NCBI GenBank assembly: GCA_017469625.1
Contig: JAFUGA010000018.1
Span: forward strand, 124,001-188,000
From: Bacteroidales bacterium
GTDB lineage: Bacteria; Bacteroidota; Bacteroidia; Bacteroidales; P3
Direction: 5' to 3'
DNA length: 64,000 nucleotides
A program made the translations under genes and the position numbers. Of this stretch, positions 54,495-61,113 are shown one piece after another (position 1 is the first letter of the stretch; every line of letters starts with the position of its first letter). The notes under the pieces are model-generated. The model had not been told where the DNA came from. It did no database searches and worked only from the letters and a program-made list of their open reading frames with translations.

Positions 54495-56377
54495 GCATCA
54501 AAAACAGAAGATAGAAGTTTTTTAGTATAATCTTGTTGAGGGTGTTCATATACTTGTTCAGCAAAATTACTTTCCACTATTTCACCGTTTTTCATTACCA
54601 AAATTCTGTCTGACATATATTTCACCACCCTTAAATCGTGAGAAATGAAAATATAGGTAAAACCGTGATTTTCTTTCAATTCGTTCAATAAATTCAAAAC
54701 CTGTGCTTGCACACTAACATCTAAAGCCGACACAGATTCATCGCATATTATCAACTCAGGATTTAAACACAAGGCTCTTGCAATACCTATCCTTTGTCTT
54801 TGACCTCCAGAAAGTTCATGTGGATAACGGTTGTAAAACTCCTCACTTAAACCCACCTGATTTAAAATATTTATAGTCTTTTCTCTTCTTTCCTTTGCAT
54901 TGGATATATGATGTACTTCCATAGGTTCTTCTATCATATAACCAATTGTTTTTCTTGGATTAAGCGAAGAATAAGGGTCTTGAAATACTATCTGTATTTT
55001 CTTCCTTATCTCAAGTTTTTCTTTTGATGATAAGTCGTCTAATTTCTTTCCTTTAAAGATTATGTTTCCGCTTGCATTATCTACAAGTTGCATTATAGCC
55101 CTACCTATAGTCGTTTTACCACAACCACTTTCACCTACCAAACCCAAAGTTTCTCCCTTATAAACATCAAAACTTGCGTTCTTCACAGCATGGAAAGTTT
55201 TTGTAGTTTTACCAAACAAATTCTTTTTCAAAGAGTAGTCTATATTTAGATTATTTACCTGTAATATAGGTTCTTGTGCGTAAATCTTCTCTCTACTCTC
55301 TTGGGTTTCTGTTTCAGTAATATTATGTATCTCTATCTTTTTTTCAGACAAAAGATCGCTGACTGTAAGCAGTCTTGTAGGTTTATAATTCACAGGAGGA
55401 CGAGAAGCAATCAAACCTTTGGTATAGGCTTGTTTTGGAGAAGAAAAAATATTCTCTATGCTATCTTGTTCAACTATAGAACCTTTGTATATTACTGCTG
55501 CTCTGTTGGATATACCTTTTACAACGCCTAAATCATGCGAAATAAAAAGCACACTCATATTATGTTTCTTTTGCAGGGAAGTAATAAGCGAAAGTATAGT
55601 TTTTTGCACCGTAACGTCCAATGCTGTAGTTGGCTCGTCCGCTATAAGTATCTCTGGCTCACAACTTATAGCCATTGCTATCATTACTCTTTGCCTTTGA
55701 CCACCAGAAAGTTCAAAAGGATAGGAATTATAAACTCTTTCTGCATCTGGAAGAAGTACTTCGTTGAATAATTGTATAGTTCTTTCTTTTGCTTGCTTTT
55801 TAGATAGGTGTTTTTTGTGCGTAAGAATCATCTCATCAACCTGACAACCACATTTCTTCACAGGATTTAGTGCAGTCATAGGTTCTTGGAATATCATAGC
55901 AATATTTTTACCCCTTATCTGCTGAAACTCTTTTTCTGTAAGTTTCTCTAAATGAATTTCTTTTTGTTCATTTTCTATAGAATGAGATTCTGCATTTACG
56001 AAACTTTGTTTTAATTTTCTATCTCTTTGTTTTAATTTTATAAAACTTGATTCTAATTTTCTATCTCTTTGTTTCGCTGACGTAGAATCAAGTTCTATTT
56101 TTTTAGAATCAAATTCTACAGAATTATTATCTAATCGTAAAACTATTTCTCCTTGTGTTATTTTTGCTATTTTTTTATCCAAAAGTCCCATTATTGCCAA
56201 AGAAGACACACTTTTACCCGAACCACTCTCCCCTACAAGAGAAAGTATTTCACCTTTTTTTAAAGAAAAATTTACAGAGTGAATAACTTCTTTCCACACC
56301 TTTTCTTGCTTAAAAGCAATGCTTAAATTTCTGAGTTCTAATATAGTAGTATTTTCTTTTATTGTGTTCTCTGACAT
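54491..56377 (-). CDS. Dual-ATPase peptide-type ABC transporter protein with repeat-encoded insertion
   Basis: A 628-residue fusion of two Opp/Dpp-type ATPases (DppD-DppF, YejF or GsiA layout). First domain: Walker A GESGSGKS (49-56), Q-loop IFQEPMTALNP (Gln164), signature LSGGQ (223-227) and Walker B ILIADEPTTALD. Second domain: GESGCGKTT, VFQDPYSSLNP, LSGGQRQRIGIARAL and LIICDESVSALD. Between Walker A and the Q-loop of the first half, residues about 84-128 are extra and consist of six heptads encoded by the 21-bp repeat family. The frame stays open, so the protein is probably made. The matching permeases are not in the window. Confidence 0.92.
   Translation of the reverse strand: MSENTIKENTTILELRNLSIAFKQEKVWKEVIHSVNFSLKKGEILSLVGESGSGKSVSSLAIMGLLDKKIAKITQGEIVLRLDNNSVEFDSKKIELDSTSAKQRDRKLESSFIKLKQRDRKLKQSFVNAESHSIENEQKEIHLEKLTEKEFQQIRGKNIAMIFQEPMTALNPVKKCGCQVDEMILTHKKHLSKKQAKERTIQLFNEVLLPDAERVYNSYPFELSGGQRQRVMIAMAISCEPEILIADEPTTALDVTVQKTILSLITSLQKKHNMSVLFISHDLGVVKGISNRAAVIYKGSIVEQDSIENIFSSPKQAYTKGLIASRPPVNYKPTRLLTVSDLLSEKKIEIHNITETETQESREKIYAQEPILQVNNLNIDYSLKKNLFGKTTKTFHAVKNASFDVYKGETLGLVGESGCGKTTIGRAIMQLVDNASGNIIFKGKKLDDLSSKEKLEIRKKIQIVFQDPYSSLNPRKTIGYMIEEPMEVHHISNAKERREKTINILNQVGLSEEFYNRYPHELSGGQRQRIGIARALCLNPELIICDESVSALDVSVQAQVLNLLNELKENHGFTYIFISHDLRVVKYMSDRILVMKNGEIVESNFAEQVYEHPQQDYTKKLLSSVFDA
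55995..56129. repeat. 21-bp repeat array, locus 7, in frame inside the ABC ATPase gene
   Basis: The array begins TTTACGAAACTTTGTTTTAAT, the same boundary unit seen at loci 3 and 4, and continues with TTTCTATCTCTTTGTTTTAAT units and degenerate TAGAATCAAGTTCTA units. On the coding strand it gives heptads VEFDSKK, IELDSTS, AKQRDRK, LESSFIK, LKQRDRK and LKQSFVN. It holds no stop codon in the gene's frame. Confidence 0.93.
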
Positions 56378-56399
56378 AGGAAACTTTATTTTTGAAATG

Positions 56400-56407
56400 C
56401 AAAGATA
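56400..56407 (-). promoter_or_regulatory. Promoter -7 box for the ABC ATPase gene
   Basis: The plus strand reads GCAAAGATA, so the minus strand carries TATCTTTGC, 23 bp upstream of the ATG at 56377. It matches TAnnTTTG. Confidence 0.6.
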
Positions 56408-56437
56408 AAAAAATTTTATAAAAAATATTAAAAAAAT

Positions 56438-56468
56438 TTTGCGAGATTAAAAAATTGTTCTACCTTTG
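56438..56468 (+). promoter_or_regulatory. Full Bacteroidota promoter for tRNA-Gln
   Basis: TTTG at 56438-56441, a 19-bp spacer, then TACCTTTG at 56461-56468. The tRNA begins 17 bp after the -7 box. Both elements and spacing match the consensus. Confidence 0.8.
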
Positions 56469-56484
56469 CAAACCGAAACGAGAT

Positions 56485-56555
56485 TGTCCTATGGTGTAAT
56501 GGCAACACAACTGATTTTGGTTCAGTCATTCCTAGTTCGAATCTAGGTAGGACAA
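56485..56555 (+). tRNA. tRNA-Gln (UUG)
   Basis: A 71-nt cloverleaf. The acceptor stem TGTCCTA pairs with TAGGACA, followed by an A discriminator; CCA is not encoded. The D arm is TGGTGTAATGGCAACA. The anticodon stem ACTGA/TCAGT encloses loop TTTTGGT with anticodon TTG. The T arm CCTAGTTCGAATCTAGG is perfect. It is single, with its own promoter and terminator, and lies upstream of the restriction-modification pair. Confidence 0.95.
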
Positions 56556-56557
56556 CA

Positions 56558-56596
56558 AAAGGAGGTAACTTTTAAAGGTTGTCTCCTTTATTTTTT
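56558..56596 (+). terminator. Terminator of tRNA-Gln
   Basis: AAAGGAGGTAAC and GTTGTCTCCTTT form an imperfect 12-bp stem around an 8-nt loop, followed by ATTTTTT. It comes directly after the tRNA. The 56597-56900 stretch downstream is AT-rich, and I see no gene or repeat in it. Confidence 0.75.
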
Positions 56597-56900
56597 AAGG
56601 GGTTATGAGGTTACTATAAACAAACACCGCACCACCTCTGCAAAACACAAATTCAGTTTTTTAATTAAAAAGAATAATTCTGTTTCTACCTTGTTCTATA
56701 TAGTAAAGAAATTCTACACTTATATAAAAGTAGAGTTAATTTCTATAGATTAGTTGAAACATAAACATAAATTCTCTACAACAAAACCTACAAACTTTAT
56801 CACCATAATTTAGTTTTCTTCTTACATTATTTTGATAATCATTCTTCGTTTCGTTATGAAAAGTTTTATACATTATTTAGTATAAAATGAAAAAATATTG

Positions 56901-56908
56901 TATTTTCG
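56901..56908 (+). promoter_or_regulatory. Weak promoter -7 box for the restriction-modification pair
   Basis: TATTTTCG followed by CA differs from TAnnTTTG by one base and lies 19 bp upstream of the methyltransferase ATG. No -33 box was found. Confidence 0.3.
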
Positions 56909-56927
56909 CAAAAATTATTACAGTAAA

Positions 56928-57713
56928 ATGATAGTCGAATATAAAAGTACACAAATTTTCAATCAAAAAGATATTTTATTACTACAAGGAGATTGTCTAA
57001 AAGAAGATAGTTTTGAAAATCCATTTATTGATTTAATAGTTACATCTCCCCCATATAATGTGGGCATAGAATATAATTCAAACGATGATGAATTATCCTA
57101 TGACCAATATTTAGAATTTTCTCGCAAATGGATAAAAAACTGCTATGAATGGTCAAACAATCAAGCAAGATTTTGTATGAACATACCTTTAGATAAAAAT
57201 AAAGGAGGCAATCGTTCTGTAGGTGCAGATTTGACCTTGATAGCACAAGAAGAAGGTTGGAAATATAAAAGTACAATAATCTGGAATGAAGGAAATATTT
57301 CCAGAAGAACTGCTTGGGGAAGTTGGAAAAGTGCTTCAGCCCCCGTTGTTATTGCCCCTGTAGAACTGATAGTAGTATTGTATAAAAATGAATGGAAAAA
57401 GACAGGCGGCAGTAAAATTTCCGATATAACTTCTGATGAGTTCAAAAATTGGACACAAGGGGTTTGGACTTTCAATGGAGAAAGCAAAAAACGCATAGGA
57501 CACCCTGCCCCTTTTCCAATAGAGTTACCTTATAGATGTATAAAGTTATTCTCTTATCAAAATGACGTTGTTTTTGACCCATTCTCTGGAAGTGGGACTA
57601 CACTATTAGCATCTTATTTGACAAATAGAAAAGGAGTCGGTTTGGAAATAGATGAGCAGTATTGTGAATTAGCAAAAAATAGATTAACAAAAGAAATTAG
57701 CAATATTCTATGA
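56928..57713 (+). CDS. Type II DNA methyltransferase (beta class, N4-cytosine or N6-adenine)
   Basis: A 261-residue enzyme from the ATG at 56928; upstream in-frame codons lie in the probable promoter. Motif IV is DLIVTSPPYNVG (about 35-46), and motif I comes near the C-terminus (VVFDPFSGSGTTLLASYL), with GVGLEIDEQYCELA as motif II. That order (IV before I) is the beta class, and TSPPY is common in m4C and some m6A enzymes. It protects host DNA from the nuclease encoded next, whose start overlaps its stop (ATGA). The recognition sequence is not predictable from the sequence alone. Confidence 0.9.
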   Translation: MIVEYKSTQIFNQKDILLLQGDCLKEDSFENPFIDLIVTSPPYNVGIEYNSNDDELSYDQYLEFSRKWIKNCYEWSNNQARFCMNIPLDKNKGGNRSVGADLTLIAQEEGWKYKSTIIWNEGNISRRTAWGSWKSASAPVVIAPVELIVVLYKNEWKKTGGSKISDITSDEFKNWTQGVWTFNGESKKRIGHPAPFPIELPYRCIKLFSYQNDVVFDPFSGSGTTLLASYLTNRKGVGLEIDEQYCELAKNRLTKEISNIL

Positions 57714-58282
57714 CACAATTAGATTTAATAAAAGAATTTTTCACTTCTCACCCAAACAAAGATATTCATCACCCTGAAGTTGTAGACTGGGCTGTTGAAC
57801 AATGGAAGAAGCAGACAGGGGAAGTATTCAGAGACCCTGACAGAGCAATTAGAAGTCTTGCTCAAAAAGGTTTGCTAATCAAGGTTGCGAAAGGAATTTA
57901 TAGATACGACCCTGATTTTGTTAAGAATAGAGAATTAGAAGATTTTACAGCAGAGCAGAAGAAAATTATATTGGAAAGAGATGGTTATAAGTGTGTTATC
58001 TGCGGTAGAGGTAGAGAAGATGGGATTGAGTTACACGTAGACCATATTAAACCAAAAGAATTTGGTGGTAAAGCCATTATTGAAAATGGACAAACATTAT
58101 GTGCACAACATAATTTTCTAAAGAAAACTTACAAGCAAACTGAAACAGGAAAAAAGATGTTCATTCGTCTTTATGAACTTGCAAAAAAAGAAAATGACGA
58201 ATTACTTATGAATTTTACAAGCGAAATTCTTGCTATATTTGATAAATATGGAATAAATGGACACATAGAATGGGATAAGTAA
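57710..58282 (+). CDS. HNH restriction endonuclease (type II)
   Basis: A 190-residue protein. The N-terminal half looks like a small DNA-binding helix domain (VVDWAVEQWKKQTGEVFRDPDRAIRSLAQKGLL). The C-terminal HNH nuclease has the metal/zinc motif CVICG, the catalytic block ELHVDHIKPKEFGG and NGQTLCAQHNFLKK. The start overlaps the methyltransferase stop by 4 bp, the standard layout of a compact type II RM operon. It cuts unmodified DNA by family inference. It could instead be a methyl-directed nuclease, but the coupled methylase favours type II. Confidence 0.88.
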   Translation: MTQLDLIKEFFTSHPNKDIHHPEVVDWAVEQWKKQTGEVFRDPDRAIRSLAQKGLLIKVAKGIYRYDPDFVKNRELEDFTAEQKKIILERDGYKCVICGRGREDGIELHVDHIKPKEFGGKAIIENGQTLCAQHNFLKKTYKQTETGKKMFIRLYELAKKENDELLMNFTSEILAIFDKYGINGHIEWDK

Positions 58283-58349
58283 TTTTTCTTATTTTCAAAG
58301 GTTTATGAAGAAATTAACATTTATAAGTTGAAAACTTTGTTGAAAGGTT

Positions 58350-58381
58350 CTTGTGGAGGTAAATCTTTGTAGTTACCTTTG
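58350..58381 (+). promoter_or_regulatory. Promoter for rpoD
   Basis: CTTG at 58350-58353, a 20-bp spacer, then TACCTTTG at 58374-58381, 23 bp upstream of the rpoD ATG. The -7 box is exact, and the -33 box has one mismatch to TTTG. Confidence 0.65.
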
Positions 58382-58404
58382 CATAAAATATTTTTTGGCG
58401 AATT

Positions 58405-59271
58405 ATGAGACAACTTAAGATTTCAAAGTCCATTACCAATAGAAGCACGAACTCGCTTTACCAATATCTACAAGATATTAGTAAGGAAGAGTTAATATCT
58501 CCTGAAGACGAAGTTGTTCTTGCTCAGAGAATAAAAAACGGTGATAAAGACGCTTTGGACAAACTTGTAAAAAGCAATATGCGTTTTGTTGTTTCTGTTG
58601 CTAAACAATATCAAAATCAAGGTCTTTCTCTTCAAGACCTAATCAACGAAGGAAATATTGGTCTTATAAAAGCAGCTCAACGTTTTGATGAAACAAGAGG
58701 TTTTAAATTTATTAGTTTTGCTGTGTGGTGGATACGTCAAAGCATTCTTCAAGCCATTGCAGATAAATCTCGTATAGTAAGACTTCCTTTGCATCAAGTG
58801 GGTATGCTTAATAAAGTAAAAAAGGAAAGAGCAAAACTTGAACAACTCTATGAACGTACTCCTTCAGAAGAAGAAGTGGCAAATTCTTTAGGTATGGAGT
58901 TGGAGAAATTACACGAGACTGTTTCTGCTGGAAATAGGATAGTATCTGTAGATGCACCTATAGGAGAAGATGAAGAAACAAACCTTATAGATATACTAAG
59001 ACCTGAAGAAGAAAATAGTCCGGATGATAGTGTTATGCAAGAGTCATTGCATAAGGATTTGCAAGATGCTTTATCTACTCTTTCCCTTTTGGAAAGAAAA
59101 GTTATATTCCAATATTTTGGAATAGGTTATACGCATAACAAAACACTTGAAGAGATTGCTAACAATGAGAATATTACAAAGGAAAGAGCAAGAAAGATAA
59201 AGGAAAGAGCCCTTAATCATTTAAGGAAAAGTGAATCTGCAAAAAAACTCACAAAATATTTATGCCAATAA
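58405..59271 (+). CDS. rpoD: RNA polymerase primary sigma factor (RpoD/SigA type)
   Basis: A 288-residue sigma-70 without region 1.1, the usual Bacteroidota primary sigma. The start MRQLKISKSITNRSTNSLYQYLQDI is lineage-typical. Region 2 reads NMRFVVSVAKQYQNQGLSLQDLINEGNIGLIKAAQRFDETRGFKFISFAVWWIRQSI. Region 4.2 is unusual: ENITKERARKIKERALNHLRK replaces the near-universal LTRERVRQIKEKAIRRLR. The Val-to-Ala and Gln-to-Lys changes lie in the helix that contacts the -33 box. It overlaps dnaX by 10 bp. Confidence 0.95.
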   Translation: MRQLKISKSITNRSTNSLYQYLQDISKEELISPEDEVVLAQRIKNGDKDALDKLVKSNMRFVVSVAKQYQNQGLSLQDLINEGNIGLIKAAQRFDETRGFKFISFAVWWIRQSILQAIADKSRIVRLPLHQVGMLNKVKKERAKLEQLYERTPSEEEVANSLGMELEKLHETVSAGNRIVSVDAPIGEDEETNLIDILRPEEENSPDDSVMQESLHKDLQDALSTLSLLERKVIFQYFGIGYTHNKTLEEIANNENITKERARKIKERALNHLRKSESAKKLTKYLCQ

Positions 59272-60410
59272 AGGAGAATAATAATTATATAGTTTCCGCA
59301 AGGAAATATCGTCCTGCAACATTTGAGTCTGTTGTGGGGCAAAAGCATATTACATCTACTTTGCAGAATGCTATTTCTTCGGGGCAATTGGCACAAGCCT
59401 TTCTTTTTTGTGGTCCTCGTGGAGTAGGTAAAACTACTTGCGCACGTATTTTGGCAAAAACTATAAACTGTACTAATATTACTAAGGATACAGAAGCGTG
59501 CAATGAGTGTGAATCTTGCAAAAGTTTCAACGAAGGTTCTTCTGTGAATGTTTTTGAACTTGATGCTGCTTCTCACAATTCTGTTGAAGATATTAGAAAT
59601 TTAGTAGAGGAAGTTAATCGTCCTCCAATGAACGGCAAGTATAAAGTATATATAATAGACGAAGTTCATATGCTTAGTTCAAGTGCTTTCAATGCTTTTT
59701 TGAAAACATTGGAAGAACCTCCTGCATACGCAAAATTTATACTTGCAACAACAGAAAAGCATAAGATTTTGCCAACTATACTTTCTCGTTGCCAGATTTT
59801 TGATTTCCACAGAATAACTAACATAGATATTTCCAATCATTTGGAATATATTGCCAAACAAGAAGGTATCCAATATGAGAAAGAAGCATTGGATATAATA
59901 GCAACAAAATCCGATGGTGCGTTGAGAGACGCCCTTTCTACATTTGATACTATGGTTGCTTTCTCAAACGGTAACCTAACCTATAAAGAAGTCTTGTCTT
60001 CTTTGAATATATTGGATTATGATTATTTCTTTGAATTTGTAAATCATATACTTGCAGGAGATATTACTAATACATTACTTTTGTTTGACAAGGTTTTGAA
60101 ACAAGGTTTTGAAGGTGATACTTTTATAAACGGTTTAGCATCTCATCTAAGAAATCTTTTGGTTTGCAAAGACGAAAGGACTGTACAGTTATTAGATGTT
60201 CCAGCAAATATTCAGCAAAAATACATTCAACAAAGCCAATCTTGTGTTAGTTTATTCTTATTGCGTTGTTTAGATTTTGCAAACAAATCTGCTCAAGAGT
60301 ACAGAACATCTAACAATAAAAGACTTTGCACAGAACTTATGCTGTTGAAGATGTGCAATGTTATGAACAAATTAAAAGGGGCTGAAAAAAAAACTCCAAT
60401 AGTGATATAG
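59262..60410 (+). CDS. dnaX: DNA polymerase III gamma subunit (short product of dnaX)
   Basis: A 382-residue clamp-loader ATPase. The AAA+ module has Walker A GPRGVGKTT (about 50-58), a four-cysteine zinc site (CTNITKDTEACNECESC), Walker B YIIDEVHMLS and the sensor TILSRCQIF. The 0 frame stops at 60408, seven codons after a run of nine A's. The rest of the protein continues in the -1 frame to 61078. Without the C-terminal domain this product is gamma-like. It starts inside the last codons of rpoD. Confidence 0.92.
   Translation: MPIKENNNYIVSARKYRPATFESVVGQKHITSTLQNAISSGQLAQAFLFCGPRGVGKTTCARILAKTINCTNITKDTEACNECESCKSFNEGSSVNVFELDAASHNSVEDIRNLVEEVNRPPMNGKYKVYIIDEVHMLSSSAFNAFLKTLEEPPAYAKFILATTEKHKILPTILSRCQIFDFHRITNIDISNHLEYIAKQEGIQYEKEALDIIATKSDGALRDALSTFDTMVAFSNGNLTYKEVLSSLNILDYDYFFEFVNHILAGDITNTLLLFDKVLKQGFEGDTFINGLASHLRNLLVCKDERTVQLLDVPANIQQKYIQQSQSCVSLFLLRCLDFANKSAQEYRTSNNKRLCTELMLLKMCNVMNKLKGAEKKTPIVI
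60385..60393 (+). promoter_or_regulatory. A9 slippery run in dnaX (gamma/tau frame switch)
   Basis: Nine consecutive A's (GAA AAA AAA A in the 0 frame). Adding one A, removing two, or a -1 ribosomal slip moves translation into the open frame that encodes the tau C-terminus. A 6-bp hairpin (TTCTCA-AAC-TGAGAA, 60442-60456) lies 48 nt downstream. Thermus thermophilus makes gamma and tau by transcript slippage at a comparable A run. Confidence 0.75.
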
Positions 60411-61078
60411 TCGCAACAGAAAATAGTGTTATAAATACTGCTTCTCAAACTGAGAATTCCTCTTTTTTAGGTAATACACAACAAGTTAAAGATAATATTT
60501 CAGGGATTGCAAGTACAACTTTGCAAAATGAAAATGTTATTTCTAATATTGCAAATACCTCTTCGCAAGTTGAAAATCCAACAGAACAAAACACAGAAAC
60601 AACTATAAAAAGAATAAATCCTCTTTTGCAGAGAAAAGGCTCTGCTTTTTCTATCAACGTTTCATCTCAAGACAATCTACCTATAACAAGTGAACAAGCA
60701 AAAGAAAAACCTTTTAATTTAGAGAATGTTAAACAGGTTTTAAAAGATTTGGCTGAAAATGTAAATAAAAACAGTGAAAATGTTTCGTTGTATTTTGCTA
60801 TTTCAGGTGCAGAAATAGAGTCTTCTACAGATTATATTGTAAAAATAACAGCCAACACATCTATTAACAGAGGAGTATTAGAGAAAAACAAGACTTTGCT
60901 TGTTACAACTATAAAAGAAAAACTGTCTTACAATCATCTGAAAATAGAAATAGCACTACAACATATTGAAGAGGAGAAACAAATATATAATCCTATGGAT
61001 AAGTATTTTGAGATAATAGAAGAAAATCCTAATATAAAGCAACTTAAAGACTTTTTCTCAGCAGAAATAACTTATTAA
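60392..61078 (+). CDS. dnaX: C-terminal tau region of dnaX, in the -1 frame
   Basis: This frame is open from before the A9 run to the TAA at 61076. It reads NSNSDIVATENSV, a low-complexity Ser/Asn/Thr linker, then a folded domain ending IYNPMDKYFEIIEENPNIKQLKDFF, which resembles the last domain of Bacteroidota DnaX. Joined to the upstream frame it would give a 605-residue tau, the usual family length. An independent start (ATG at 60521) is possible but would lack promoter and function. Tau links the clamp loader to the polymerase and helicase. Confidence 0.8.
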   Translation, partial: NSNSDIVATENSVINTASQTENSSFLGNTQQVKDNISGIASTTLQNENVISNIANTSSQVENPTEQNTETTIKRINPLLQRKGSAFSINVSSQDNLPITSEQAKEKPFNLENVKQVLKDLAENVNKNSENVSLYFAISGAEIESSTDYIVKITANTSINRGVLEKNKTLLVTTIKEKLSYNHLKIEIALQHIEEEKQIYNPMDKYFEIIEENPNIKQLKDFFSAEITY

Positions 61079-61082
61079 AAAA

Positions 61083-61113
61083 GAAAAATCCTTGAAACTA
61101 ATCAAGGATTTTC
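61083..61113. terminator. Bidirectional terminator between convergent dnaX and dnaA
   Basis: AAAATCCTTGA (61085-61095) pairs perfectly with TCAAGGATTTT (61102-61112) around a 6-nt loop, flanked by A and T runs on both sides. The dnaA stop codon (61098-61100) falls inside the loop. Confidence 0.88.

Noticed and set aside
56485-58404. Attachment-site duplication of tRNA-Gln flanking the restriction-modification pair
   Set aside because: I searched the stretch after the HNH gene by eye for the tRNA 3' end (TCGAATCTAGGTAGGACA) and found no copy.
60521-61078. Separate 185-residue gene after dnaX
   Set aside because: Its frame is open upstream to the A9 run and its C-terminus is that of DnaX, so it is the tau tail and not an independent gene.
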